Source: Hymenoscyphus infarciens
Taxonomy: Eukaryota; Ascomycota; Leotiomycetes; Helotiales; Helotiaceae
Direction: 5' to 3'
Assembly (NCBI GenBank): GCA_001414345.1
Contig: LLCB01000587.1
Location: 1 to 19,722 of the forward strand
DNA: 19,722 nucleotides
The notes beneath the pieces are model-generated. The model searched no databases. It worked only from the letters and a program-made list of their open reading frames with translations, and was not told the origin of the DNA. How positions within the stretch are numbered: position 1 is the stretch's first letter; every line of letters begins with the position of its first letter. The position numbers and the translations under genes were made by a program. Below are positions 1-11,029 of the stretch, in pieces.

Positions 1-347
1 TACTACTAAAGTAAAGTATTTTATATTTTAAATAAAGCTTTCTTTCTATATAAATATCTATTTATATATAATAAGAGTATTTCTAGTAGTACTACTCTAG
101 AGCTTCGTAGTACTACTACTACTACTAAAGTATAGTATATAACTTAAATAAAGCTTTCTTTATATATAAATATCTATCTATATATAATAACACTATTTCT
201 AGTAGTACTACTCTAGAATTTCGTAGTACTACTACTAAAGTAAAGTATTTTATATTTTAAATAAAGCTTTCTTTCTATATAAATATCTATTTATATATAA
301 TAAAAGTATTTCTAGTAGTACTACTCTAGAGTTTCGTAGTACTACTA
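1..347 (+). repeat. Left terminal tandem array (three ~113-116 bp units)
   Basis: Three head-to-tail copies of an AT-rich unit occupy 1-106, 107-222 and 223-335, followed by a last GTAGTACTAC palindrome at 336-345. Each unit contains, in order, GTAGTACTAC, TACTAAAGTAAAG, AAATAAAGCTTTC, a TATATA-rich stretch, the perfect palindrome AGTAGTACTACT and the palindrome CTCTAGAG. The same unit occurs in reverse orientation at the right end of the window, so the two arrays form a long composite terminal inverted repeat. The outermost unit lacks about 7 bases of the consensus, so the true end or further copies may lie just outside. The copies differ by a few substitutions, and the second has an expanded ACT run. 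Confidence 0.93.
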
Positions 348-542
348 TTTTATCTTTATTATAGAGCGTATAAATTATTACTTTACTTAGTAGTTATAAA
401 CTATAAATAATTAAATAAAATATATTTAATACTAAAAATTATAGGATTTTAAACTTTGCCTTTTCTCTTAGGATTTAAATCTATAATTCTTTTTTTTTTT
501 TTTTTAGTAGAATTAGAGTACTAGGATACTATATAAGCTAAA
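348..542. other. Spacer between left array and gene A, with a T16 run
   Basis: This short AT-rich stretch contains a run of 16 T at 490-505, which is a run of A on the minus strand just beyond the inferred 3' end of gene A. It could be a relic of a poly(A) tail, part of a transcript end, or simple slippage. I see no gene, terminator hairpin or other repeat in it. Confidence 0.5.
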
Positions 543-2363
543 GAGTAAAAATAGATTTAACTATTAAAATTATTATTACTCTTAAAGCTAACTAAAGTCT
601 AGTAAATAGGTAGAGAGTATATACCTTAATTTATTTAGCTAAAGAGAAAGGAAAGTTTTATCTTACCTAGTACTTTATCGGCTCTTAAATATATATAACC
701 CTCCCTCTCTCTCTTAATATACTTATTACTCTATTTTACTAAAATCTACTTAACCTATTATTAGACCTTATATTTCTTCTTACTAACTTTAATAACCTTA
801 TAGTAATTATTAGGATAAGATACTTTTATATAGTTTAATACTTTTAAAATATATCTAGCCTTAAATTCTATAGCTTATTCTTATTCTTTTATTAATCTAA
901 CGTTACTTACCTCTTCTAAGATATAAAAATAGATAATTAGTATATTCTTTTTATTCTTAAAAGAGTTTCTAACTTATAAGTATTATAAATAGTCTTAGGA
1001 AATGTCTAAGTAGTAAAACTATACTCTATTTTAAACCTAGATAGGTTAATATTCTCTAAGAAAATTTAATTAAGTTTATTTAATTTTAAAAGAAAGAATT
1101 TTACCTTTTATATTTACTTCTATTATACTACTTACTATTCTTATTAAAGCTTATATTCTTATTCTTATTCTTATCTTTATTATTATCTCTAATTTTATCC
1201 TTCTTATTCTTATCTTTATTATCTTTATTATTATTCTTATTATCTTTACTCTTATTATTCTTATTCTTATCTTTATTCTTATTTAAATTAAAATCCTACT
1301 TATCTTTATTATTTAAAGCTAGTAGCTTATCCTTAACCTATATTATAATCTCTCTTATAAGTAATTAAGTAAATATTTAGAGTATAGTATTAATAGTAAA
1401 GCGTTCCTTATTATTATTTATAAGTAGAAGGCTAGAGTCTCTTTTTATTTCCTCTAATTAAAGAAGTGATTCTATTATTACTATAAATCCCTATTTCGTT
1501 TTATTATATAAGTACTTATCTATTATAAGTATAAAGTTATTATAAAAGGTTAGAATAGAAAATATCTTTATCTTAATTATAAGTTACGTTTTACTATTAT
1601 TAAACTTTAAATCCTTAGTAGGTTTCTTATAGCTTTTAAATATATAAAAAATATAGAGGATATAGAAGTATTCTATAACTAATTTACTTAAAGGTTCTTA
1701 TTATATAATAATATTTATCTCTTTTTATTTATACTTCTTTTATAAACTTATACTTATTTTATTAATATCTTAATTAAAAGTTATTTTATTAGTAGTAAAT
1801 TCTACTTTAATATTAAAGCTATATAGCTTTATAGTAATATTCTTTAAGCTATATTAGAAAAACCCTTTACTAGAATTAAATTTAAATACTTAAACATTAT
1901 TAAGCTAGTATAGATTATAACTACCTATCGTCCTTTTTTATAGATTTATAACTAGCTCTCTAGCTTTAGTAATTAAGCGTCTAACTATAATTATATCTAG
2001 GTTAGTAAGTATTTAATCTTAAGTCTATTTTATAATATATAGTCTTAATAGAAAATACTAGTAGAAATTCATTTTACTTAATATTAAAGATTAAAAAGCC
2101 TTTTTAAGGTTTTTAAGAAGTAGTATAAATTACTTATATTAATTCTATATTATCTTCTTAACCTTCTTATCTACTACTTTAGCTTTTACTACTTCCTTTT
2201 ACTCTTTTACCTTTTACTTCTTATTTATTATATAAAACTCTTTAAGAAATGTCTTATAGTTACTTAAGAATCCTATAAAATATATTTTATTATTTATCTC
2301 TTCTATAGTTACTAATATATATTATAAAGTCTTAACTAAGTTATTAGACTATCTATAATATAT
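543..2363 (-). pseudogene. Gene A: decayed ~600-codon frame, low-complexity acidic centre
   Basis: One minus-strand frame stays readable for about 607 codons. In-frame stops are only TAA and TAG, about two per 20 codons, against four to six in plus frame 2 across 1321-2100. The start is inferred at an ATA (former ATG) near 2363; the end is uncertain. The N-terminal part is Lys/Glu/Ala/Val-rich (2160-2240). The middle (about 1145-1310) is a pure Asn/Lys/Asp tract; many of its AAG codons follow a T and so may have been GAG, which would make the original Asn/Asp/Glu-rich and acidic. The C-terminal third is mixed, with Gln-rich patches. Plus-strand frame 2 is almost as open at 901-1320, so the strand is less sure there. 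I do not recognise the family. It is divergent from gene BC, and the two inferred starts coincide at about 2362. Confidence 0.5.
1145..1310 (-). repeat. Low-complexity pyrimidine tract (Asn/Asp/Lys coding on minus)
   Basis: On the plus strand this is an irregular TTCTTA/TCTTTA/TTATTA run. On the minus strand, in the gene A frame, it reads without stops (one TAG at its upstream edge) as Asn, Asp and Lys codons. Plus frame 2 would read Tyr/Ser/Leu (formerly His/Ser). It is irregular, with no fixed repeat length. Confidence 0.75.
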
Positions 2364-3409
2364 ACTAAGAAAGTAAGATCGTCTAGTAGAGAGAGGATTA
2401 TAAAAGTAAGAATATAAAAACTACTAAAAGGTAGTAAGGTTAAGAATATAGAGGTAAAGTTATAAGTAGAGAGTAATAGTAGAGAAATTAAGTATAAAGT
2501 AGATAATGTTATAAGTAAAGGCTATAGTTAGAAACTACTAAGAAGGTTTTTATATTCGAGTTTAGTATAAGTAGGTATAGGTAGAGACTACTAAGTAGGA
2601 ATCGAGGAGGTCTATTATATTAGCTTTTATAAAATATAATAAGAAAAATAGCTTAAACTTATAATTAATATACCTTTAATAAGTTAGAGATTATTTATAA
2701 TTCTAGATATAAAAGATATTTAGATAGAATTTTTATATAAGTATAAAGATATTTAGCTATAAAGTATAGTAAATAAATAGAAGGTCTTCTAACTAATACC
2801 TAGTTATTTAGATATATAAATATAATTATACTAAAGTAGCTTATAAGTTCTTACTTATTAGCTAATAGATTTATAAAAGGCTTTAAGAAGCCTTTTAGAC
2901 TCGTTCTATATTATAGAAGCTTATATAGTATAGTATAGTATAGTTAGTATACCTAGACTATCTATTATATAATATCTATCTTCTTATTATCCTCTCTTTC
3001 CTATTTATTAAAATATTAGATTATTTACTATATTATACTTCTATCTTCTATTATCTCTTATCTACCTTTACTCTCTCTAGTATATAAGGAATTATTCTAA
3101 GAATTTCCCTTAAGTTATATATTTAAAAAAAGTATAATAATATATTAAAAGATAAGAATAGCCTATATATCGACCTCTTAATAGTATTAGCTTATACTAA
3201 GATGTTTTTTTAATAATATAATAACCTCTTTATACTATATAGCCCTAAGAAAGAAATAGAAAGGACTTCTTACTAGTTAATTTAACTAGAAAACCGAATA
3301 CTTACTAAACCTACCTTCTATAAGTAGATAACCTCTATTATTAAATAATCTCTTAAGAAGGGGTTCTATTATATCCTCCTCTCTTAATTATATTAAAGCT
3401 AGAGTGATT

Positions 3410-3625
3410 TTCTATAGTTAGATTTAGCTAGTAGAACCTGTCTTACTCTCTTTACTCGATTATACCTCTTCTATAGTTATATTTTGTTAGTAGAACGCCT
3501 CTCTCCTCTTATATTTAATTATACCTCTTCTACTATTATATTTTACTAGTAGAGCTCTCTATTTAATTATACTAGTATAATTCTTCTATAATTTAGATTA
3601 TCTAGGATAACTCCTCTTATTTAAG
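3410..3625 (+). repeat. 59-bp tandem repeat, ~3.5 copies
   Basis: Copies begin with TTCTATAGTTA or TTCTACTATTA at 3410, 3469 and 3528, with a fourth, more diverged copy at 3584. Each contains a variant of GCTAGTAGAAC and TTATACCTCTTC. The period of 59 is not a multiple of three, so if it lies in a gene each copy is read in a different frame. It could instead be a repeat array between two genes, for example upstream of the part of BC that starts near 3780. Confidence 0.75.
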
Positions 3626-5232
3626 TATATAAGTAGATAGTTAGACCTTACTAACTATAATTTCACTAGTATATTATTATTTAGTCTATTTCTACTAGTA
3701 TATATCTATCTAATATCTACCTTACTATAGACGTCGTCCTCTTAGCTATTTAAGTTTAGTTATTAAGCTACTCTAGTATAAATAGAGTCTAAAAACCGAA
3801 AAATAGTATAAAAAGAGTAAGCTAGAAGTAAGTTTAAAGAAGCGGTTTTAAATAAGAATAGGATTTAAAGTGTTTTCGAATTAGTAAATGTTTTAAATAG
3901 AGATAGTATAGAAATATAAAAAAGTTTTTTCCTTTATATAGAAGTAGAGAATTAAACCTATAGTTGCTAGAAGTAGTAGGATTTATAAGCTTATTTAGTA
4001 GAAGTAGAAGGTTTTAAAGTATCTAGTCTAAAGAAACTATAAAAGCTATATATACTAACTTCATTCCTCTCTCCTTCTTTTAACACCTACCTACTTACCT
4101 AGTATACCTTATACTTAATAATATACTAATAATATACTATCTTCTCTTTCTTTCTCTATAAACTTATAAAAGGGATCGATCTAAGTAATTCTATAAGAAT
4201 TATAGAGATTATATATTTACCTTTTAAATTAGACTCTTAAGCACTTAACTATAATCGAGTATATAATCTAGTAGCTTCTACTATATTCTAATAATTAAAT
4301 TACTAAAAATAAAGCTATCTATAAAACTTATCTCTTATATAATATATATTAAGTATACTCTAAACTATATTATATATATTCTATTATATAGTAATCTATT
4401 AATATAAGATAATAGTATAGGCTAGCTTATATATATACTCTTATAAGCTATAACCTCTAAAAGCTAGTAAAGGTAAATTTATATTATTTTTAAAAGATTT
4501 AGCTAATTTATCTACTAAATAGTAAGTCTTTAGTATTCTAGTATAGTAGTAAGCTAAAAGTAAAGATCTCTATCTTAATTATATTCTATAACCTATAGTC
4601 TAGACCTACCTCTTTCTCTTCCTTTATCTAAGCCTATACTAATAAAACTTATATATTAAATAAGTAATAATAGCTACCTACATCTTATAAGAAACCTAAA
4701 AAATAATCTAAAACTTACTCTTAAGTATTCTTAAGAGGTAGAATTAATATTATATATACTACTATTTTAATTATACTAGTCTAAACTATAAAATTAAGAA
4801 GTCTTAAAAACTAAGATAATTTCTATATACATTATCTTAGGAGTTTAAACTTAGAATACTCTATTACTAATTAGTTATTAATAGGTATCTCTCTTTATTC
4901 TAGAAAACCTTATTCTTTTAGATAATCTAGTAAAATCTTAAAAATCTAGAAGATTTAGTTTAATTATAGTATATTACTTAGTAATTATTATAAATAATTA
5001 CTTTAAAAAATTTAAAATACTATTTAAAGTAATCTCTACTAAATTAGTAATTAGAAGATAATCTCTTCCTCTTATAGCTCTTAGTACTATATTCTAAGAA
5101 GTATATAAAGCTTCTAGTCTAGACCTAGCTCTCTTAAAGATAGAATAATATATATAAGCGTTGTCTTTCTAATACTTAAGTACTATTAATAACTCTCTTA
5201 AATAAATAGAACTAGCTTCGTTCTTCTAATAC

Positions 5233-5613
5233 TTAGCTCTTATTAATAACCTTATACTATCTACTAAATACTTAGCTCTTATTAATAATCTCTTAGAACT
5301 AATAGAGATATAAGAGAATATACTGTCTATTAAACACCTAGCTCTTATTAATAACCTCTTAGAACTAATAGAGACTAAAGAGAACATACTATCTACTAAA
5401 TACCTAGCCTTTATTAATAACCTCTTAAAACTAATAGAGATAGAAGAGAATATACTGTTTACTAAACACCTAGCCTTTGTTAATAACCTCTTAGAACTAA
5501 TAGAGATAGAAGAGAATATACTATCTACTAAATACCTAGCCCTTGTTAATAACCTTATACTATCTACTAAATACCTAGCCTTTATTAATAAGTTAGATAT
5601 AATTAGAAGAGAG
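5233..5613 (+). repeat. 66-bp (22-residue) tandem repeats with two 39-bp short units
   Basis: Unit starts in frame are at 5233, 5272, 5338, 5404, 5470, 5536 and 5575, giving spacings of 39, 66, 66, 66, 66 and 39 bp. The 39-bp units lack exactly nine codons, so the frame is kept. The full unit reads as Leu-Ala-x-x-Asn-Asn-Leu-Leu-Glu-Leu-Ile-Glu and then Glu-Asn-Ile-Leu-Ser-Thr-Lys-Tyr/His. Sister copies differ at CA/TA and TG/TA sites (for example AAACAC against AAATAC, and CTGTCT against CTATCT), which shows RIP acting within the array. A further diverged start at 5170-5232 may be an older unit. Confidence 0.9.
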
Positions 5614-6118
5614 TTATTAAGTTAAGGTCTAGCTAAATCTAATCTAACTATTAAATAAGAGTAATCTAAAAAGATATTAGATAAATTAGAGATATTATAT
5701 AAACTAAGTACTAATATTAATAAGCTAGCTAGTAATAGAAAGAAGTAAGGTAGAAAAGCGTAAAGTAGGCACTAGTAGAGAAGCTTTTATATACTAGAAA
5801 ATTACTAGTACTTCTTACTATATAGTACTTTACTCTTATAATAAAACTAATATATTACTAAGTATGTTTTAAGTTATTTTTTAATATCTAGATAGGTATA
5901 CCTAGCCTTTAAGCTATACTACTTTTTATTATACTTATAATAGTTTCCTATTCTAGTAAAGAAGTAGAGAATACTACTATATACTATTAGGAATTAATAC
6001 TAGTAATTAATTATATATATTTTATAAAACTTAAATACTTTATATCTTAAAAAGAACCTAGGCCTCTCTTACTCTTTATTACTTCTAGTAGTAATAATTA
6101 TAAAAAAACGCCATCTGC

Positions 6119-6180
6119 TTATATCCTTATATACTTATATTCTTATATACCTATATCCCTATATACTTAAATATCTCTAT
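6119..6180 (+). repeat. TATATCC/TATATAC short-period tract
   Basis: An irregular run of near-copies of TATATCCT, TATATACT and TATATTCT lies between the 3' ends of the converging genes BC and D. It is low-complexity with no clear coding content, and it may mark the intergenic space where both transcripts end. Confidence 0.6.
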
Positions 6181-6240
6181 ATTACTAGTACTTATATATT
6201 TATATATTATATATATATAGATTCTATATTAAAGAATCTA

Positions 6241-7194
6241 GAATAGTACTAAGTAAATAGCCTAAGTATAAGGCTAAATCTACCTACTATAAATAGTATA
6301 CTTGATAGCCTATTCTATAAAATCACTCTTATTCTCTTCTAATTTTATAATAATTGTTTCTTCTTAATATATATAGTATAAACACTTAGCTTAATAGTAT
6401 TATTACTTTTACTTAAGTATTTAGACTATAATCTTAAGATTCTTTTTTAAAAACTAGTAATATTTATACTTAAGGTTAGTAATATAGGTATTAATGTTAT
6501 AAATCTTATTAGTAGCTTTACTATTAGTAGCCTTCTAAAAGCCCTTAAACTATAAAGTATAAGTAAAGATAGTATAGAAATATTAATTATATTAATATAT
6601 AGATTTAAAGATATCTTAATCTTATTTCTCTCTCTTAGCCTTCTCTTATATCTTAACCTTAGTATCTATATCCTTTTAGTTACTTAACTTCTTTTAAAAA
6701 AGGTTAGTAGAGGCTTTAAATCTAGTAGTTATTAAGTAGAGCTTTAGATACTTCTAAATAAACTTATTATATTATTTAATAGCCTCTAAGATATAGTATT
6801 ATATATATAGTAGAAAGTAGTAAATTAGAATATTAAAAGCACGGTTATAGACTTTTAGGATATAATAAGAATTATTAGTTAACTTATAGTTAAGAATAGT
6901 ATTAAAGTTATTATTAAAATTACTCTATACCTTATTATCTAAGGTAAAAGCTAAGAGAACTAACTTTAAACTAGAATAATCTTCTATACTAGTATATAAT
7001 AATATCCTATTATATAACTACGATTAATATCTATAAAGGATAGTATAAGTAGATTATAAGATCTTTTAATTAAACTTACCTAAGATAATCTACTTAGATA
7101 GATTAGTAGTAGATTAGAAATAGTTAAGATTATTTTACTTCTTAGTTATAAAGTTAAGTAAAGTATATAACGCTTTTAATAGAAAAGAGTATAT
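6241..7194 (-). pseudogene. Gene D: decayed ~318-codon frame, Lys/Gln-rich C-terminus
   Basis: A minus-strand frame is readable from an ATA near 7194 down to about 6241, with about two TAA/TAG per 20 codons. The N-terminal half (7190-6780) has few stops and is mixed and hydrophobic. The C-terminal half (6720-6600) is strongly charged and helical, rich in Lys, Gln, Asp and Glu, followed by an Asn/Thr/Lys-rich stretch and a short acidic tail near 6310-6350. Plus-strand frames here have more stops. It is divergent from gene E, with about 70 bases between the inferred starts, so the two may have shared a promoter region. I do not recognise the family; the composition alone does not say whether it binds nucleic acid. 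Confidence 0.5.
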
Positions 7195-7262
7195 ATTAAT
7201 TTTAATACTAAAGTAGAAGGTTAAGATATACTAATAAAGAGTAAATTTTAATATATATATAC

Positions 7263-9118
7263 TTAAACTTAGATAGTACCTTAGCTATTATTATAAGATA
7301 ACTACTAACTAATTAATTCTAGATTTATTCTAACTAATACTTTTATTTTAAATTTCTTTTTAAAGATCTCTATTTACTACCTACTATAGTTTATACTTTA
7401 AAATTTTAATAGTTTTAATTAAAAAGAGTATTAATATCTTTAGTAGGAATATTCTTTAGAGCCTCTAAGTATAAGCTATTATTTAATATATATATATAAG
7501 AATACTAGTTAACTAAATATAGGTTTTTATTAAGTATAAGAGAGTTACTATACTAGTTAGACTCTAGTAGTTATAACTCGTCGTCTACTAGTACTAGCTT
7601 ATTAAGTAAAGAGAAGTTACCTTAATTAGTATCTAGTAACTCGTCGAGTAAAGAGGAGTTATCTTACTTAGTATCTAGTAACTTATTAAGTAAAAGGGAG
7701 TTACCTTACTCTTATAAATTAGTATCTAACTATTAGGATTTATTATTAGTATAGTTAAGAATAGAAGGATATATTAGTTTCTATTAAGATTAATACTCTA
7801 TAAACGCTTATTCTTAAGAATATATAGAAGAACTACTTAGAAGTTAATTCTATAGCTTATACCTCTTTTCTAAAAGAATCCTACCTAAATAGTCTAAGAT
7901 ATACTATTCTTAGTAGTCTATAAAAGTACTATATAGAGGTTAGATTCTACTTTATAATTTATATCTTTTATTTCCTAGAATCCTACTAAGGTAATTAAGT
8001 ATATATTCCTCTTCTTCTTATTTATACTCTAGTATATACTAAGGTTAGAAGTTCTATTAATATAAAAAAATATAGCTATCTTATTTAAGATCTAGCTACT
8101 TACTTATTAATTTATACTATTAAATTTATTATTAGTCTTCTTCTCTAATAACCTAGGCATAGCCCTACTTTTTCTATATCTACCCTTTTACTTATATAAA
8201 GTTATTAATTTTATTTTAGTAGAGTTATATAAAATCTTAGTAAACGTCCTTTAGAAGAGATTTCTTAATACTAAGCTCTTTATATAAATTATTAAGTTAC
8301 TATCTCTTATTTCTTTATATCTTTATAATAATATTATACTAGTATATATATATAATAATTACTTATTAGGTTTAAGAAGAGAGTTAGTATTAAGAATTAT
8401 TTAATATTTTATTAAAATTAAATCTATTAATATAAAAGGTATTATTTATCTTCTATATTCTAAGGTCCTACTATAGTAAACCTTGTTAAAAGCTTCTTAT
8501 AAAATATATAAGATTCGTTTTCTTCTATACTTAGAGCTTAGTAACTATTATAGTATCTATATCTATTCTTAGTTTCTTTCTAAGAGTTTAACGTTTAGTA
8601 GACGTAGAAATTAGTATTTAGTATTAAGTATAAGCTATACTATCTATCTACTTATAATAGAGCTAATAAAATATAAAGTTTACTATTAATTAGAGCTTAG
8701 AAAAGAATTTAATTATAAATTTAGCTACTACTTAATACTTAATTACTATTATTAGAGTATAAAATACTATAAAGAACTACTTATAGTAAAGTTTATATTA
8801 TAATTATTATACTCTTTAAACGTTTAATATAAAGCTAGTCTTCGCGCTCTATCTTTCTAGTATATAACTAGCTAAGTAAGCTATAGTATATCCTATACCT
8901 AGGAGTAAGGAATTTAAGGAATTAGAAAAACTTTTATCCTAGTCTTAGATATCGAGTTATTCTAAAGTTTAAGTCTAAGAAATAACCTTTCTTTTAAGTA
9001 TAATATAAAAGTATATATATTCTTAGTAGTAGGTTTATTAGAGTTTATGTTATAAACCTCTCTCTTTTTTAAGCTAGAACTTAACTTATTTCTAGTATTT
9101 TATAGTTAATAATCTTAA
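7263..9118 (+). pseudogene. Gene E: decayed frame, Ser-rich N-terminus, two-frame structure
   Basis: The 5' part (about 7263-7850) reads best in plus frame 3 and the 3' part (about 7740-9118) in plus frame 2. The switch could be an intron or an old frameshift; splice signals cannot be judged after RIP. The frame 3 part becomes Ser-rich at 7560-7740, with a 14-residue repeat (Ser-Ser-x-x-x-Ser-Lys-Glu-Glu-Leu). The frame 2 part is the cleanest stretch, with zero or one stop per 20 codons at 8161-8400 and 8521-8800; it is mostly hydrophobic and mixed, with a basic cluster near 8600. Stops rise after about 9100. No family is recognised. A Ser-rich acidic N-terminus ahead of a folded part would suit a nuclear protein, but this is only inference. 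Confidence 0.45.
7598..7723 (+). repeat. 42-bp tandem repeat, three copies, in frame
   Basis: Copies start at 7598, 7640 and 7682, each with AGTAAAGAGRAGTTAYCTTA followed by TAGTATCTAGTAA. A period of 42 bases gives 14 residues. In plus frame 3 they read as Ser/Lys/Glu/Leu-rich units, with only one stop in the first two copies. The minus strand is also fairly open here, so the coding strand is not certain. Confidence 0.8.
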
Positions 9119-9600
9119 AGACTAATTATAAAATATACTCTTTAAAAGAGTAACCTAGTATATATAAGCGTTTAATAGTATTAAGTAAACCTTATAAAAC
9201 TCCTTTCTAAGACTATATATATATTTATATATAAACTAGCTACTATTATACTTAGTATAGTACTTTTTATTAGCTTTTACTAGGCTTCTTAAATATCTAC
9301 TATTTATACTAGTATCTTTCTCTCTTTCTAACTTCTTTTAACTTCTTCTAACTTCTTCTAACTTCTTCTAACTTCTTCTAACTTCTTCTAACTTCTCCTA
9401 ACTCCTCCTAACTCTCTCTTTATCTCTCTTTTAATAAAACACCTCTTACCTTAACTAGATAAGTAATAAAACTTAAGCCTTTTAGCTACTATATAATTCC
9501 TACTAACTATATAGCTACTAGTTATCTAGTTCTCTTTATACTATATTAAATAAGTAAAAACGTCTTCTTATTATTATTAAAAAGCTAAATTTATTTAATT
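9119..9600. other. Intergenic region between E and F with a decamer array
   Basis: This is a pyrimidine-rich stretch on the plus strand with no frame that stays open. Its centre is the ten-base minisatellite at 9331-9410. The rest is AT-rich and featureless. It lies just upstream of gene F and could hold that gene's promoter, but no specific element is visible. Confidence 0.6.
9331..9410 (+). repeat. Decamer minisatellite ACTTCTTCTA, eight copies
   Basis: Eight consecutive ten-base units are present: one ACTTCTTTTA, five perfect ACTTCTTCTA (9341-9390), one ACTTCTCCTA and one ACTCCTCCTA. The unit contains no CA or TG, so the array is immune to RIP and has stayed uniform while its surroundings drifted. 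Confidence 0.95.
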
Positions 9601-10960
9601 ATAATATAGAAATATCTTATTATAGTAATAGGTTTAAGAGAGAGTTCTTTATATTCTAAGCCTACTTAGAGAGATATAGTAATATATTAGAAGGGTTTTT
9701 TAGAAGATATTAAATAACATGTTAGAATAGTAGTTAATATGTTAATTAGTAATTTAGAAGCGATTTAAGAATAATATAGTACTTTTAATATAGATAATAT
9801 ATTTAAGAAGAGGTTTAAGGTAGACGAACTATTTATAGAGATATAAAGGGAGCTACTAGCCTACTAGGTATTAAGAACCTAGAGTATATTAGAGTAGAGT
9901 TTATTCTAGTTAAAGAGGGCTAATAAAATCCTAGATATATATAAGAGGATTAAAAATCAGTTTAAGGATTCTAATAATAAGATGTTTAAAGGATAGAGAG
10001 TTAGCTAGCTTACTTATTAATACTATTAGTTAAATTAAGAGGAGAAGAAGGGCTAGAAAAAAAGAGCTTTAGATAAGGTAAAGCCTTATTTAGAAATATT
10101 TTATTACCTTCTACTATATTCTAAAGATAGTAGCTAAAGTACGTCTAAATATACTAAGAAAGTACTAGTTTAGTAAGAGAGAGAGTTTACTAGATATACT
10201 AAAATAGTAGTAGAAGTAAAGTCTTTATACTATAATATTATAAGTTCTCTATTAAACTAAACAGCTCTATATACTAAAGTTTTTATAGATAGAAAAACTT
10301 AGATATCTTAGCTATAATATAGTGTTTATAATTATAAATAGTAATAACGTAGAGGTGTCTAGTATATTAATATTAGATAGAATAGAGAATAAGATAATAT
10401 TTCTTAATCTCTATAAGTAGAGGAAACTTAGCTTTTATACTTTTAATATATAAGTAAAGACTTCTAACTTATCGATTCTACTTTTTAAGACTAGGTAAGA
10501 TAGAGTACATAATACTATACTAAAATAATATAGAATATAACCTTATCTAGTAGATATTATATATCCTACCTACTTAAGAAACTCTTTTAACTAAGCTTAA
10601 TAAGAAGGTTATTTAAATAGTGTTTTAGCTAGACGTTCTTAAATAATCGTATATCTATTTATAAGCTATAAAGTAGTTAGAGAGTATAAGAGTAGGCTTA
10701 GAATACTAATAAGAATACTAAATAAGAAGGACTAGGAGAGAGACTTTATAAAGAAAAATATTAAATTAGTTTATAATATAGATTTAATATAAAAGACTTT
10801 ATAAGATAAGTATAATTTAAGAAACGCTATTAATAAGTATATCTAGTAACGAATTTATAATAGGCTATTTTAAGATCTACTTATAATATATTTCTAAAAA
10901 GTAGTATAAAAATAAAATATCTTTTTATATAAGTATTTAATTTAAGAAGAATATAACTTA

Positions 10961-11029
10961 TAGATAATTAAATAATAGATACTTAAATAATAGATAACTA
11001 AATAATACAAATTTTAGATAACTAAATAG
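10961..11029 (+). repeat. 15-bp in-frame repeat, four copies
   Basis: TAGATAATTAAATAA, TAGATACTTAAATAA and TAGATAACTAAATAA follow each other at 10961-11005. A fourth copy, TAGATAACTAAATAG, lies at 11015-11029 after a nine-base gap. All keep the frame of gene F, reading as Asp-Asn-Gln-Ile-Ile type units if TAA is taken as a former CAA. Confidence 0.8.

Larger units (their letters stand above)
2362..6120 (+). pseudogene. Gene BC: ~1,250-codon decayed frame with coiled-coil-like repeats
   Basis: Plus frame 1 is readable from about 2362 (ATA, former ATG) to about 6120, with TAA/TAG stops only. Recognisable parts are a basic Gln/Arg/Lys-rich N-terminal region (2400-2900), a block at 3180-3390, the 59-bp repeat zone (3410-3625), a basic region (3780-4080), a helical region (4140-5100), and seven repeat units (five of 22 residues, two of 13) at 5233-5613. 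After these come Lys/Gln-rich helices and a hydrophobic tail (5800-6100). The repeat Leu-Ala-x-x-Asn-Asn-Leu-Leu-Glu-Leu-Ile-Glu favours a coiled coil. Stops are a little denser at 3541-3840, so this could be two genes in the same frame (about 2362-3400 and 3780-6120). No family is recognised. A protein of this size with a coiled coil could be structural or DNA-associated, but that is a guess. Confidence 0.55.

Noticed and set aside
1..347. CRISPR array
   Set aside because: Units are contiguous tandem copies of about 113-116 bp without unique spacers, in a eukaryotic context.
487..506. LINE poly(A) tail
   Set aside because: The run lies between an array and a decayed gene with no sign of LINE domains; simple slippage is as likely.
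901..1320. Plus-strand gene in frame 2 (Tyr/Ser/Leu-rich)
   Set aside because: It is nearly as open as the minus frame here, but it collapses in 1321-2100, where the minus frame stays open.
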